A DNA stretch of 64,000 bases from Peribacillus frigoritolerans (GTDB lineage Bacteria > Bacillota > Bacilli > Bacillales > DSM-1321): assembly GCF_030676415.1 (NCBI RefSeq), contig NZ_JAUUTW010000002.1:289343-353342 (forward strand), in the 5' to 3' direction. Position 1 is the first letter of the stretch, and every line of letters starts with the position of its first letter. The position numbers and the translations under genes are program-made. Shown in pieces: positions 1 through 9,908 of the stretch. The notes below the pieces were generated by a model. The model ran no database searches and was not told the origin of the DNA. It saw only the letters and a list, made by a program, of their open reading frames with translations.

Positions 1-24
1 CTTATTGTAGGAAGGAAGTTTTAG
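1..24 (+). CDS. 3' end of an upstream gene (partial)
   Basis: The first 24 bases read in frame 1 as seven residues followed by TAG. The next gene starts four bases later, so this is probably the tail of the preceding EPS operon gene. It is too short to identify. Confidence 0.3.
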   Translation, partial: LIVGRKF

Positions 25-27
25 AGA

Positions 28-1143
28 ATGAAGGATAGATTATTCCTCTCATCACCACATATGAGTGATGAAGGTTATGAAATGGAATATATAAAGGAAG
101 CTTTTGATACAAACTGGATTGCTCCTCTTGGGGAAAACGTGAATCAATTTGAAATAGAATTAGCAATTAAGGTAGGAAGTAAAGCTGCTGCAGCATTATC
201 TTCAGGTACAGCCGCAATCCATTTAGCTCTTAAAGCTGCCGGAGTTGAAGAAGGGGATATTGTGTTTTGTCCTACATTAACATTCTCAGCAACTATCAAC
301 CCGGTAATTTATCAAAAAGCTATTCCTGTTTTTATAGATAGTGATTATGAGACTTGGAATATGTGTCCTAAAGCTTTGGAAGAGGCTTTTCAGAAATATC
401 CTGAAGTGAAAGCTGTAATAGTAGTGCATCTTTATGGCCTTTCTGCAGATATGGATAAGATTATGGAGATATGCAATAAGCATAAGGTAGCGGTAATTGA
501 AGATGCTGCTGAAAGCCTAGGTACTTATTATAAAGGAAGACATACTGGAACCTTTGGTGATTATGGGATTTTCTCTTTTAATGGGAATAAGATTATCACT
601 ACTTCAGGCGGTGGGATGCTAGTTTCTAATAATGAAGAGCGTATTGCTAAGACAAGATTTTGGGCGACTCAGAGTAGGGACCAAGCAAGGCACTATCAGC
701 ATAGCGAATTAGGATTTAATTACCGGATGAGCAATGTAGTTGCTGGGATTGGCAGAGGGCAGCTAAAGGTCTTAGATCAAAGAGTAGAGAAAAAAAACTA
801 TATCTTAGAATTTTATAAAAGAGAACTTGGTGAACTTGACGGTGTAGAGTTCATGCCTAGTAATGAGTGGGATAAACCGAATTATTGGTTAAGTTCTATG
901 ACTTTGAATGGTAATGTTAGACCGATAGATGTTATGGAAGCTCTTGAAAAAGAAAATATAGAGTCAAGACCGGTTTGGAAGCCAATGCATCTTCAGCCAT
1001 TTTTTGGGAAGTGTGACTTTGTTGGAACGGATGTATCGGAGAAATTGTTTGAGAATGGAATTTGCTTGCCTTCTGATACAAAGTTAACCGATGAGGATTT
1101 GGAGAGAGTTGTTGAAATTATTAAAGGGTTGTGGGAAAGGTGA
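28..1143 (+). CDS. EpsN-like DegT/DnrJ/EryC1 PLP-dependent sugar aminotransferase
   Basis: This 371-residue protein has the full length of the DegT/DnrJ/EryC1 family. These enzymes transfer an amino group from glutamate to a 4-keto nucleotide sugar. The N-terminal [11 protein letters not shown] stretch binds the cofactor phosphate, EDAAESLG is the conserved Asp-containing motif, and Lys188 in FNGNK is the expected Schiff-base lysine. It is followed directly by a priming sugar transferase, as epsN-type genes often sit near epsL-type genes in Bacillus EPS operons. The likely product is an amino-dideoxy sugar precursor (bacillosamine-like) made in the cytoplasm. The family assignment is firm, the exact sugar is inferred. 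Confidence 0.88.
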   Translation: MKDRLFLSSPHMSDEGYEMEYIKEAFDTNWIAPLGENVNQFEIELAIKVGSKAAAALSSGTAAIHLALKAAGVEEGDIVFCPTLTFSATINPVIYQKAIPVFIDSDYETWNMCPKALEEAFQKYPEVKAVIVVHLYGLSADMDKIMEICNKHKVAVIEDAAESLGTYYKGRHTGTFGDYGIFSFNGNKIITTSGGGMLVSNNEERIAKTRFWATQSRDQARHYQHSELGFNYRMSNVVAGIGRGQLKVLDQRVEKKNYILEFYKRELGELDGVEFMPSNEWDKPNYWLSSMTLNGNVRPIDVMEALEKENIESRPVWKPMHLQPFFGKCDFVGTDVSEKLFENGICLPSDTKLTDEDLERVVEIIKGLWER

Positions 1144-1784
1144 TGAAACCTTCTAAGGGTGGTATTTATAGAAAATTTATAAAAAGAGCGATGGATTTCA
1201 TACTATCTTTGCTAGCTATTGTAATCCTTAGTCCTATCCTTCTGGTTGTTGCTTTGCTTGTAAGAGTAAAGCTGGGTAGTCCAGTGTTGTTTAAACAAAA
1301 AAGGCCAGGACTTAATGAGGATGTTTTTATGATGTATAAATTTAGAACCATGACCGATGAAAGAGATGAACTTGGAGAGCTACTTCCTGATAATGTTAGG
1401 TTGACAAAGTTTGGGAGATTCTTACGTTCTACATCGCTTGATGAACTTCCGGAACTTTTTAATATTATCAAGGGGGATATGTCCATTGTAGGACCTAGAC
1501 CATTGTTGGTACAGTATCTGCCGCTCTATAATAAACATCAAAAACGGCGTCACGAAGTTAGACCTGGATTATCTGGTTTGGCGCAGGTTAATGGTAGAAA
1601 TGCTATTAGTTGGGAAGATAAATTTAATCTCGATGTAGAGTATGTAAATCATGTAAGCTTCACTGGAGATTGGAAGATTATTTTTCTTACTATAAAAAAG
1701 GTTTTTGTCAGGGAAGGAATTAATTCAGAAACTGCTGCAACAATGGAGTATTTTGAAGGAAGTAAGGTGAGTAACGAAAAATGA
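1143..1784 (+). CDS. EpsL-like priming sugar transferase (polyprenyl-phosphate sugar-1-P transferase)
   Basis: This bacterial sugar transferase starts EPS repeat-unit assembly by moving a sugar-1-phosphate from a UDP-sugar to undecaprenyl phosphate at the inner membrane face. One hydrophobic segment lies at about residues 14-40. [28 protein letters not shown] and [13 protein letters not shown] are the hallmark motifs of the small PglC/WbaP-type catalytic domain. I chose ATG 1143, which overlaps the preceding TGA by one base and sits after GGGAAAGG, over GTG 1131. About 213 residues, the usual size for the minimal monotopic form. Translational coupling to the aminotransferase suggests the aminated sugar is its substrate. 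Confidence 0.9.
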   Translation: MKPSKGGIYRKFIKRAMDFILSLLAIVILSPILLVVALLVRVKLGSPVLFKQKRPGLNEDVFMMYKFRTMTDERDELGELLPDNVRLTKFGRFLRSTSLDELPELFNIIKGDMSIVGPRPLLVQYLPLYNKHQKRRHEVRPGLSGLAQVNGRNAISWEDKFNLDVEYVNHVSFTGDWKIIFLTIKKVFVREGINSETAATMEYFEGSKVSNEK

Positions 1785-2761
1785 AAAACATTAATATTTT
1801 AATTTTAAGTGCGGGAAGACGCGTTGAACTGATACAGAACTTTCAAAAAGCAGCAAAAAAGCTGAATGTAGAGAGTAATATTGTAGCCGGAGACTGTTCA
1901 GATACAGCCCCTGCTTTATACTTTGCGGATAGAACTTGTAAATTACCAAGAATCAATGAACCCAATTATATTAGTTCTATCATCGATGCATGTAATAAAG
2001 AAAACATTGCGTTAATAGTACCAACAATTGATACAGACTTATTATTACTCGCTGAAAATAAAACTAATATCGAAAAACAAACAAATGCTAAGGTATTGAT
2101 TTCAGATACTAGTGTTATAAAAATTTGTAGGGATAAAATTAATACTCAAAATTTCTTGGAAGAGAATAGTTTTGGAGTTCCTAAAATGTATACAAATGAA
2201 GAACTTACAAATGGCGATATACAGTTTCCTTTATTCATTAAACCGAAATCTGGAAGCTCGAGTAAGGATATATATAAAGTTAATAATTCAAATGAATTGA
2301 AGATTTATAAGGGTATCGTAGATAATCCTGTAATTCAAGACTTCATGGAAGGTGAAGAATATACGATTGATGTATTTCTGGATTTTGAGAGCAATATTAT
2401 CACAATAGTTCCTCGATTAAGGATGTCTACTCGAAGTGGTGAGATTTCTAAAGGGAAAATTGTAAAAGATAGAGAGATCATCAATGATGTTACTAAATTA
2501 ATGAAAAGATTAAAGCCAGTTGGGCATATAACTGTACAGCTTATGAAGACAAAAAAAGGCATTGAGTACATTGAGATAAATCCAAGATTCGGTGGAGGAG
2601 CCCCGATGAGCATTCAAAGTGGTGCAGATTCTTGTGAGAATCTGTTTAAGTTACTGTTAGGACAAAAACTACTTTATAACGAGAAGTATAAAGAAAATCT
2701 CACTTTTTTAAGATTTGATAGCAGTATTTGTCTAGATGAGAATATGGAATTATTGAAATGA
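1781..2761 (+). CDS. ATP-grasp ligase of the CarB-like type
   Basis: 326 residues with an N-terminal Rossmann-like region ([14 protein letters not shown]), then an ATP-grasp core. [15 protein letters not shown] is the lysine-bearing ATP-binding strand, [16 protein letters not shown] the hinge, and [14 protein letters not shown] the Mg-ATP acidic strand with Glu and Asn. ATP-grasp enzymes form amide or ester bonds through an acyl-phosphate. In a polysaccharide operon the likely job is attaching an amino acid or other acid to a sugar, but no substrate can be read from the sequence. It overlaps the sugar transferase end by four bases and the HAD gene start by four bases, so these are translationally coupled. 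Confidence 0.8.
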   Translation: MKNINILILSAGRRVELIQNFQKAAKKLNVESNIVAGDCSDTAPALYFADRTCKLPRINEPNYISSIIDACNKENIALIVPTIDTDLLLLAENKTNIEKQTNAKVLISDTSVIKICRDKINTQNFLEENSFGVPKMYTNEELTNGDIQFPLFIKPKSGSSSKDIYKVNNSNELKIYKGIVDNPVIQDFMEGEEYTIDVFLDFESNIITIVPRLRMSTRSGEISKGKIVKDREIINDVTKLMKRLKPVGHITVQLMKTKKGIEYIEINPRFGGGAPMSIQSGADSCENLFKLLLGQKLLYNEKYKENLTFLRFDSSICLDENMELLK

Positions 2762-3435
2762 TAAGAGCAGTCGTATTTGATTTAGATGATACTTTGATTT
2801 CCGAAAAAAAATATATAGAAAGTGGCTATCAATATATATCTAAAATATTGAGTGATAGATATGATAAGGATGCACAAGAATTGAATCAATTACTATTCAA
2901 ATTATTTAACGAAAGCCCCCAAAATGTTTTTAACAGGATACTTGATAAAATGGGGATTTCTTATACAAAAAATGACATATTGGAAATGGTTGAAGAGTAC
3001 CGTGGTCATTTACCAGATATTAGATTTTTTGATGATGTATTACCTTGTTTGAAAGAGTTAAAGAAGAAAAATATTAAAATAGGTGTAATAACCGATGGAT
3101 ATGCTAATGCACAAAGACAAAAATTAAAGGTCATAAAAGCAACTAATTTTTTCGATGAAATCATTGTAACTGATGAATTAGGAAGAGAGTTCTGGAAGCC
3201 CCATCCGAAATCATTTGAACTGATGAAAGAAAAACTAAATGTTGAATTTAATGAAATGATTTATGTGGGTGATAATCCAGAAAAGGATTTTTATATCAGT
3301 AATATTTATCCTATAAAGACAACTAGGATTTACAGAGATGGTGTTCATAGTGATAAAAGTTATTTAGGTAATATTAAGGAAAATCATATGATACATCGTT
3401 TATGTGAATTAAATTTAATAATTGATAAGAAGTAA
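2758..3435 (+). CDS. HAD-superfamily phosphatase/hydrolase
   Basis: 225 residues with the complete HAD motif set: FDLDDTLI near residues 8-15 (nucleophile and acid/base Asp), GVITDG as motif II, a Lys in WKPHPKSF as motif III and YVGDNPEKDF as motif IV. A helical cap lies between motifs I and II, as in subclass I. It overlaps the ATP-grasp gene by ATGA. An ATP-grasp and HAD pair inside an EPS operon suggests a small-molecule or sugar-phosphate modification step, but the substrate is unknown. Confidence 0.8.
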   Translation: MIRAVVFDLDDTLISEKKYIESGYQYISKILSDRYDKDAQELNQLLFKLFNESPQNVFNRILDKMGISYTKNDILEMVEEYRGHLPDIRFFDDVLPCLKELKKKNIKIGVITDGYANAQRQKLKVIKATNFFDEIIVTDELGREFWKPHPKSFELMKEKLNVEFNEMIYVGDNPEKDFYISNIYPIKTTRIYRDGVHSDKSYLGNIKENHMIHRLCELNLIIDKK

Positions 3436-3555
3436 TTACACATTGTCATTGGTTGCATTTATGAAGTAGTCAATGTGGTGATTAAGGATATAACCTCTTT
3501 AACTAATATAGGTTTATGAGGAAGTAGTGCAAGATAGGAGACTGGATAACTAGAA

Positions 3556-4665
3556 ATGAAAATATTGTATGTTACAACAATATCAAATACTGTAAATGCA
3601 TTTTTAATTCCCCACATAAAGATGTTAGTAGACCAAGGACATCAAGTTGATTTGGCTTTTAATATTGTTCAGGAAGTAAATTCAGAATTAGTTAAAATGG
3701 GGTGTACAGTCCATAGATTAAAATTTGAACGTTCCCCTTTGAAGAAACAAAACTATTTAGCGTATAAGGAACTAAAAAAAATTATCAAAGATGAACAGTA
3801 TGATTTAATTCATACTCACACACCTGTTGCTTCAGCTTGTGTTAGGCTTGCTTGTAAAGCATTTAAGGATGTTAAAGTGATATATACAGCTCATGGCTTT
3901 CACTTTTATAAAGGAGCGTCCTATAAAAATTGGCTACTATATTATTCTATTGAAAAATGGTTGGCTAGGTATACTGATGTACTTATTACAATTAATAAAG
4001 AGGATTATAAGCGTGCTAAGAAGTCCTTTAATGCAGGAAGAGTCGAGTATATTCCAGGAGTTGGACTAAATGTACAAAGGTTTAGTGAAACTTTAGTAGA
4101 TAGGAAAACAAAACGAAACGAAATATGTATACCTGAGGATGCATTTGTTGTTCTTTCGGTAGGAGAGTTGAACCCCAATAAGAATCACGAAACCATTATT
4201 AGAGCTATATCAAAGTTAAATAACCCAAATATTTATTATGTGATATGTGGGCAAGGACCATTGAATAAATATTTGAGTGACTTGGTCAAAGAATTAAATA
4301 TGGAGAATCAAGTAAAGTTACTTGGAATACGTAATGACATTGCTGAAATTTGTAAAATATCAGATGTTTTTGTTTTCCCTTCATTTAGAGAAGGTTTATC
4401 CGTTGCTCTCATGGAAGCAATGGCTTCTGGCTTACCTATTATTTGTTCAGATATTAGAGGCAATAGGGATTTAATCGAAAATAAAAAAGGTGGATATTTA
4501 GTAAGCCCTAATGATATTAGTGGATTTGCTAAATATATTGAAAGTATCTTAATGTTTTCTGAAGACAGTGCTGCCATGGCCAAACATAATATTGATATAA
4601 TAGAAAGTTTTAGTACTAGAAATGTCTTGAAAAGAATGCAGGAAATATACTCAATAATTAATTGA
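3556..4665 (+). CDS. GT-B glycosyltransferase family 4 (EpsD-like)
   Basis: 369 residues with two Rossmann domains of the GT-B fold. The N-terminal domain has DLIHTHTPVASA and the acceptor-side TAHGFHFYKG. The C-terminal nucleotide-sugar domain has SVGELNPNKNH and the EX7E-type motif in FREGLSVALMEAMASGLP. These are retaining glycosyltransferases that extend the lipid-linked repeat unit in the cytoplasm. The 120-bp gap before it may hold a promoter but I could not define one. It resembles EpsD of B. subtilis in class and in lying before an EpsE-like gene. Confidence 0.87.
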   Translation: MKILYVTTISNTVNAFLIPHIKMLVDQGHQVDLAFNIVQEVNSELVKMGCTVHRLKFERSPLKKQNYLAYKELKKIIKDEQYDLIHTHTPVASACVRLACKAFKDVKVIYTAHGFHFYKGASYKNWLLYYSIEKWLARYTDVLITINKEDYKRAKKSFNAGRVEYIPGVGLNVQRFSETLVDRKTKRNEICIPEDAFVVLSVGELNPNKNHETIIRAISKLNNPNIYYVICGQGPLNKYLSDLVKELNMENQVKLLGIRNDIAEICKISDVFVFPSFREGLSVALMEAMASGLPIICSDIRGNRDLIENKKGGYLVSPNDISGFAKYIESILMFSEDSAAMAKHNIDIIESFSTRNVLKRMQEIYSIIN

Positions 4666-4714
4666 TTTAAAAATGTAAATAAAGTAATAACGTAAAAAGA
4701 AAAGGAGTAGTAAA

Positions 4715-5512
4715 ATGCCAAAAGTATCTGTAATTATGGGTGTTTATAATGGCTCAAAAAAAATAGAAACTGCCATTAAATCAATACTCAACCAAACATT
4801 TTTTGATTTTGAATTAATTATATGTGATGATGGATCAACTGATAATAGTATTGAATTAATTGAAAATCTTGCTGCTGAAGATAAAAGAATAAAACTCCTT
4901 AAGAATTCAAGAAATCTAGGTCTTGCTCCAACTCTTAACAGCTGCTTGAATGAAGCAAGGGGAGAATATATAGCCAGAATGGATGATGATGATATTTCAC
5001 ATCCAGGTCGATTTGAAAAACAAGTTACTTTTTTAAATAACAATTTAGATTATGCAATAGTTGGTACAAGTAGAAATCTGTACGATCAAAATGGTGTTTG
5101 GGGAAGAAGCATAAAAGAAGGGGAAAGAACAACCCTAGATATTTATCTTGGTAGGACTTTTACACACCCGTCTGTAATGATGCGTAGAAAAGCTGTTCTT
5201 GATGTTGAGGGATATACTACAGGCACTGAAACTGAGAGAACAGAAGATTTTGATTTGTGGTGTAAATTGTATGAAAAAGGTTACAAGGGATTTAATCTTA
5301 GTGATGTATTATTTGATTATTTTGAAGCAAGAGATTCATATAATAAACGAAAATATAAATATAGATTGTGCGAGTACAGACTTAAAAAACAATGGCGCAA
5401 AAAGTTGAATATTCCAATTAAATATGCAATCCATGCTTATCGACCGATTTTTGTTGGGTTATTACCCACAAAAATACTTATGAAATATCATGAAAAGAAA
5501 TTTAAGGAGTAG
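4715..5512 (+). CDS. GT-A glycosyltransferase family 2 (EpsE-like)
   Basis: 265 residues with the GT2 fold: VSVIMGVYNG at the N-terminus, ELIICDDGSTDNS for UDP-sugar binding, and YIARMDDDDISHP carrying the metal-binding DXD-type cluster. TEDFDLWCKL matches the catalytic ED region. It is an inverting cytoplasmic transferase for EPS repeat assembly. In architecture and position after an EpsD-like gene it resembles B. subtilis EpsE, which doubles as a flagellar clutch; whether this protein does so cannot be judged. A GGAG ribosome site precedes ATG 4715. Confidence 0.87.
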   Translation: MPKVSVIMGVYNGSKKIETAIKSILNQTFFDFELIICDDGSTDNSIELIENLAAEDKRIKLLKNSRNLGLAPTLNSCLNEARGEYIARMDDDDISHPGRFEKQVTFLNNNLDYAIVGTSRNLYDQNGVWGRSIKEGERTTLDIYLGRTFTHPSVMMRRKAVLDVEGYTTGTETERTEDFDLWCKLYEKGYKGFNLSDVLFDYFEARDSYNKRKYKYRLCEYRLKKQWRKKLNIPIKYAIHAYRPIFVGLLPTKILMKYHEKKFKE

Positions 5513-5587
5513 GTATATTGTATATAATTAAAACCACAGAAATTCTACGGGGAGAAATTTGAAAAATATAAATATGGAGAATTATAA

Positions 5588-6685
5588 ATGGATAACTTGC
5601 AGTCATATTTTCTATATTATCTTTTAATAATTAGCACTAGTATTATTGTGCAATTTTCACAATTAATAAATAAAACTATATATAAAAAGTTTAGTCTTTT
5701 TATATTTTGGTCTGCTTTATTATTTCCTTTTTTAATATCCGCAAATAGATATGGAATTGGTACAGATTATTTTGATTATGTAGCACTATTTCATGAATTA
5801 GAAGGATATGGTAATATTTTTGACGCGATCAAGGAAGGCTCATATGAACCTGGTTGGATTATACTGAATTTTATTGTCAAAATGGTTTTTGACAATTATA
5901 AGTATGTATTTGTATTATCCTCTTTTCTTACACTTTTTTTTCTATTTAAAGCAATATATTCTTATAGGGACCGCCTTTATGTAGGGATAGGTATTTTTAT
6001 ATTTATGTCTACTCTGTATAATTCTAGTTTTAACATAACCAGGCAAATATTAGCCGCTTCAATATTACTTTATGCAGTTAAATATATAGAAGAAAAAAAA
6101 ATTTTAAAGTATGCATTATTAACTTTGTTCGCAGCTAGTTTTCACTATTCCGCGTTAATTTTTCTACCTATATACTGGGTATTAGTTAGTAGTAGAAATA
6201 ATAATTGGAATTTACTAAAGAAAATAATATTTTCCATTGTCACTATTTTTATTATCGTATTATTTGATTTTGTTTTTGGTTTCATTACAAGTATAGAATT
6301 TTTTTCAAAATATAGTTCCTATCAATTAAATGTAGGAAAAACAGATTTTAATAATTTAATAATAAATTTGCCGATAATGATAATAATTTTAATGAATCTG
6401 AAAACAATAAAACTACGCAATAAATTTATATATGATTTAATTACACTCTACTTTATTGGAATTGTATTATCATTTTTAGGATACTTTAATAATTATATTG
6501 GAAGGGCAACCATATACTTTTCTATGAGCCAAATTTTAATTATCCCATTTATAATTAAGGTTCAAACTAATAAATATATTAAACTATTTTATATGGGCCT
6601 TATAGTATTATATTATATTATATTGTTTACTTATAATATAATAATTCAGAATGGTCACGAAACAATTCCATATATATGGCGTTAA
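5588..6685 (+). CDS. EpsG-like polysaccharide polymerase (polytopic membrane protein)
   Basis: 365 residues, very hydrophobic, with roughly ten membrane spans. RYGIGTDYFDY after the first spans and FNITRQILAASILLYAVKYIEEKK with a following SFHYSALIFLP are typical of the EpsG/Wzy-like family. These proteins join undecaprenyl-linked repeat units on the outer membrane face. The reading frame is very AT-rich, as usual for such genes. A TATGGAGAATT ribosome site precedes ATG 5588. Assignment to the family rests on these motifs and operon context. Confidence 0.82.
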   Translation: MDNLQSYFLYYLLIISTSIIVQFSQLINKTIYKKFSLFIFWSALLFPFLISANRYGIGTDYFDYVALFHELEGYGNIFDAIKEGSYEPGWIILNFIVKMVFDNYKYVFVLSSFLTLFFLFKAIYSYRDRLYVGIGIFIFMSTLYNSSFNITRQILAASILLYAVKYIEEKKILKYALLTLFAASFHYSALIFLPIYWVLVSSRNNNWNLLKKIIFSIVTIFIIVLFDFVFGFITSIEFFSKYSSYQLNVGKTDFNNLIINLPIMIIILMNLKTIKLRNKFIYDLITLYFIGIVLSFLGYFNNYIGRATIYFSMSQILIIPFIIKVQTNKYIKLFYMGLIVLYYIILFTYNIIIQNGHETIPYIWR

Positions 6686-7159
6686 ATATAAAAATTTTAT
6701 CTGAAAGTAAGCACAGGAGTGAGGAAACATTTAAATTAAAAGAAGGAAGTTATCAAAAAAATCTATTCACATTTCACTATTTGTGATTCAATTTGATGGT
6801 GCACTTCTAATACTTTTAATTATTTTTGATATGTTATTGTGGATAAATATGCACTATCGTCTTCAATCCCATAGTTTACATTGCATTCTGTAGTCAATTA
6901 ATAGATCTAAAGGTTGTTGTGGAGTTTTTGTACAATACTTGTATAGTAACGGAGAAGCCTATAAACCTAATCTCCACAATTCAAAAAACAAAATACTTTA
7001 GAATAGAATAGGTGTTTCAATCTTCAAGTATTTTAATCTTCAAAAGCAAAATCGGTGATAAATAACTATAGTATATTACTAAAATTACAAATATTTAGTA
7101 GCTAGAAATTAGGTCTCACCGCTTTTGATATGTTATTTATCAGGAGATGTTTAAAGAGA
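6686..7159. other. Gene-free AT-rich spacer in the EPS operon
   Basis: About 470 bases without a convincing reading frame between the polymerase and the next glycosyltransferase. Stops are dense in every frame. It may be decayed coding DNA or hold an internal promoter. I saw no clear hairpin with a T-run. Confidence 0.5.
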
Positions 7160-8212
7160 ATGAAGTTAAGTATTATAATACCAGTATATAATGTTGGAAA
7201 TCATATAAAAGTAACACTAGAGTCTTTGTTAAATCAACAAGAAAAGAATTTTGAAGTTATTATAGTCAATGACGGATCAACGGATGATTCTATATCCTTA
7301 GCTAAAGAAATTATTGATGGTAGCGAGTTAAGTAATTTTAGAATAATAACTAAGGAAAATGGTGGAGTGAGTTCAGCCAGAAATATTGGGATTTCTGAAG
7401 CCATGGGTGAATATATTCTGTTTTTAGATGCTGATGATTACATTTCACATGATCTTGTACATGTACTATATCAAAAATTACAATTGGAATCTCCAGATAT
7501 CATATATTGGGGGTATGATATAGTTACTGAAAAAAAGGAAATAGTAAACAGATATCAATACTTAAAAGATAGTGATTTTACAAGTAAGGGAGTAGAGGTG
7601 CTCTCTGGAATAATTATTGGAAAGAAAACAAGTATATGGATAGGGAGTATAGTTTTTCAAAAGGATTTAATAAAAACAAACGATATAATGTATACAAACG
7701 GATGCGTTGCTGGAGAGGATATTGAATTTGTATATAAGGCATTAGCAAAGGCGAATAACGTATTAGTTATAAACAAAGTCTTATCATATTATGTTCAAAG
7801 ACAAGGTTCAATTACTAATTCTTATAATATAAAAAGGTTTGATTCTGTAGCTGCCTTAGAAAGAGTATGCATATATTTTGCGGAAATAAGAAACCAAAAG
7901 TTGTTAGAATTATCTAGAGTAATTAGAAATGAAAGTATAATTAAAAATTATATTGGTACTTTTAGATTGTGTATGAGACAACTAGTAAAGAGTAAAAGGA
8001 TTAATCCAAGAAAGGCAATAAAAATTATTACCCATGATATAGAGAACAACTATCCCGAAATGAAAAATATAGTCATGAAGTTGGTGAAGTTTAATAAAGG
8101 TAGGTCACTTAGCCAAAAGATTGAATTGAAATTATTTATTATTTCACCCCTGTTATATTATATTTTTGGGAATATAAAAAACCATTCATTTCTAAGGAAA
8201 GTCGATATTTGA
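7160..8212 (+). CDS. GT-A glycosyltransferase family 2
   Basis: 350 residues starting MKLSIIIPVYN, with VIIVNDGSTDDS and YILFLDADDYIS as nucleotide and metal-binding motifs and GEDIEFVYK as the catalytic-base region. The C-terminal 120 residues are basic and hydrophobic, which suggests membrane association. I chose ATG 7160, placed correctly for the canonical GT2 N-terminus, rather than the frame opening at 7130. AGGAG lies about 13 bases upstream, so initiation may be weak. It resembles EpsH/EpsJ-type transferases. The sugar is unknown. Confidence 0.86.
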   Translation: MKLSIIIPVYNVGNHIKVTLESLLNQQEKNFEVIIVNDGSTDDSISLAKEIIDGSELSNFRIITKENGGVSSARNIGISEAMGEYILFLDADDYISHDLVHVLYQKLQLESPDIIYWGYDIVTEKKEIVNRYQYLKDSDFTSKGVEVLSGIIIGKKTSIWIGSIVFQKDLIKTNDIMYTNGCVAGEDIEFVYKALAKANNVLVINKVLSYYVQRQGSITNSYNIKRFDSVAALERVCIYFAEIRNQKLLELSRVIRNESIIKNYIGTFRLCMRQLVKSKRINPRKAIKIITHDIENNYPEMKNIVMKLVKFNKGRSLSQKIELKLFIISPLLYYIFGNIKNHSFLRKVDI

Positions 8213-8310
8213 CACAGTAAATTCTTACAAATATTCATTCAGTGTAATGCATATATAAGAATTATATAGTTTTAAGTAGAAATACTAATATATCAAAAAG
8301 GAAACAGAAA

Positions 8311-9846
8311 ATGCGTATAAGAAGTTCAATAATAAATATATCTTTTGCTATGGTAGGACAAATTCTTGGATTGTTAATTAGTTTTATAGCTAGAATAGTC
8401 TTTATTCAAGAATTAGGTACTGAATATTTAGGTCTTAATGGTTTATTTGTAAATATATTAAGTATACTTTCTTTGGTGGAACTTGGTATAGGTCCAGCTA
8501 TTACTTTTAGTTTATACAAACCGCTTGCCGAAAATGATACTGAAAAAGTAAAGTCGTTGATGAAACTATATAAAAAAGCGTATATTTGTATTGGAATATT
8601 AATCTTAATAATGGGAATTAGTTTTACTCCATTTATAGAAGTTTTTATCAAAACGCTTCCCAATATCCCTCACATCCATTTGATTTTTTTGCTTTTTGTT
8701 ATAAATGCTGCAATTTCTTATTTTTATTCATATAAACGTTCATTAATCATTTCAAACCAAAAACAATATATTGCAACAATATATAGATATTCTTTCTTTA
8801 TTCTTTTAAATATTATACAAATTATAGTATTATATTTAACTCATAATTTTATTCTTTTTCTTGTTTGTCAGATAATTGCTACATTTGCAGAAAATATTGT
8901 TGTTTCTAAAAAAGCTGATAAGCTTTATCCTTATTTGCAAGAAAAGAATGTTCAAAAGGTTGATAAGCTAACAATAAGTCAAATTACTAGAAACATAAGA
9001 GCTTTGACTTCTCATAAATTAGGTGGAGTAGTTGTAACTTCCACAGATAGCCTTATTATATCGAAATTTGTAGGTCTGGTTGGAGTCGGTTTATACTCAA
9101 ATTACCAACTTATTATTAATGCATTAAATATAGTAACATCACAAATATTTAGTTCAATTACCGCTAGTGTTGGTAATTTAGGAGTTACCGAGACAGATGA
9201 AAAAAAAATATCTATATTTAATATTGTATTTTTTATGAATTTTTGGATCTATAGTTTTATATCCATATGTTTAGTGGTACTACTTAATCCATTTATAAAA
9301 TTATGGATTGGAGAAGACTTTGTTATAAATACGAGTATAGTGTTAGTAATTATTTTAAACTTCTTTTTAACTGGTATGAGGAAGGGGGTTCTTACCTTCC
9401 GAGATGCACTGGGCATATATTGGTATGACAGACATAAGCCTATATTTGAATGTATTATTAATCTTGTTGTTTCATTAATTTTAGTTAAACAATTAGGAAT
9501 GCTGGGCGTGTTTATAGGTACAACTATAAGTACTCTTGCAACTAGTTTTTGGGTTGAACCTTATGTTCTTTATAAATATGGTTTTAAATCCTCGGTGGTC
9601 CCCTTTTTTAGAAAATATGCTTTGTACACAATTGTTACGATTATAGTATGTTTGATTACATTATACGGTGTTAACAATTTTAGAGATGTAACTATAGTTA
9701 ACTTTATTATTCAAGCATTTATCTGTATAGTTATTCCCAATGGGATATTTGTTATATTATTTCATAAAACTGATGAATTCAGATACCTTTATAATTTGAT
9801 AAATAAATTAATATTTAAACTATTAAAGAGAAAAAACGTTTTATGA
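8311..9846 (+). CDS. Wzx/MATE-like polysaccharide flippase (EpsK-like)
   Basis: 511 residues with 12-14 predicted membrane spans. It opens with SSIINISFAMVGQILGLLISFIARIVFIQELGTEYLG, described here by its key motif FIxELG-x-EYLGLNGLF, typical of the oligosaccharide flippase family. It would move the undecaprenyl-linked repeat unit across the membrane for polymerisation by the EpsG-like protein. AAAAGGAAAC precedes ATG 8311. EpsK of B. subtilis is the closest functional comparison. Confidence 0.86.
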   Translation: MRIRSSIINISFAMVGQILGLLISFIARIVFIQELGTEYLGLNGLFVNILSILSLVELGIGPAITFSLYKPLAENDTEKVKSLMKLYKKAYICIGILILIMGISFTPFIEVFIKTLPNIPHIHLIFLLFVINAAISYFYSYKRSLIISNQKQYIATIYRYSFFILLNIIQIIVLYLTHNFILFLVCQIIATFAENIVVSKKADKLYPYLQEKNVQKVDKLTISQITRNIRALTSHKLGGVVVTSTDSLIISKFVGLVGVGLYSNYQLIINALNIVTSQIFSSITASVGNLGVTETDEKKISIFNIVFFMNFWIYSFISICLVVLLNPFIKLWIGEDFVINTSIVLVIILNFFLTGMRKGVLTFRDALGIYWYDRHKPIFECIINLVVSLILVKQLGMLGVFIGTTISTLATSFWVEPYVLYKYGFKSSVVPFFRKYALYTIVTIIVCLITLYGVNNFRDVTIVNFIIQAFICIVIPNGIFVILFHKTDEFRYLYNLINKLIFKLLKRKNVL

Positions 9847-9908
9847 AGTTCGTTAAACGGTGACAGGTCAATATATATTAATCAATGGAGCAAGGTGGAT
9901 CATGCTAT

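Noticed and set aside
286..483. Antisense frames opposite the EPS and housekeeping genes
   Set aside because: They lack ribosome sites, overlap well-supported genes fully and give low-complexity products.
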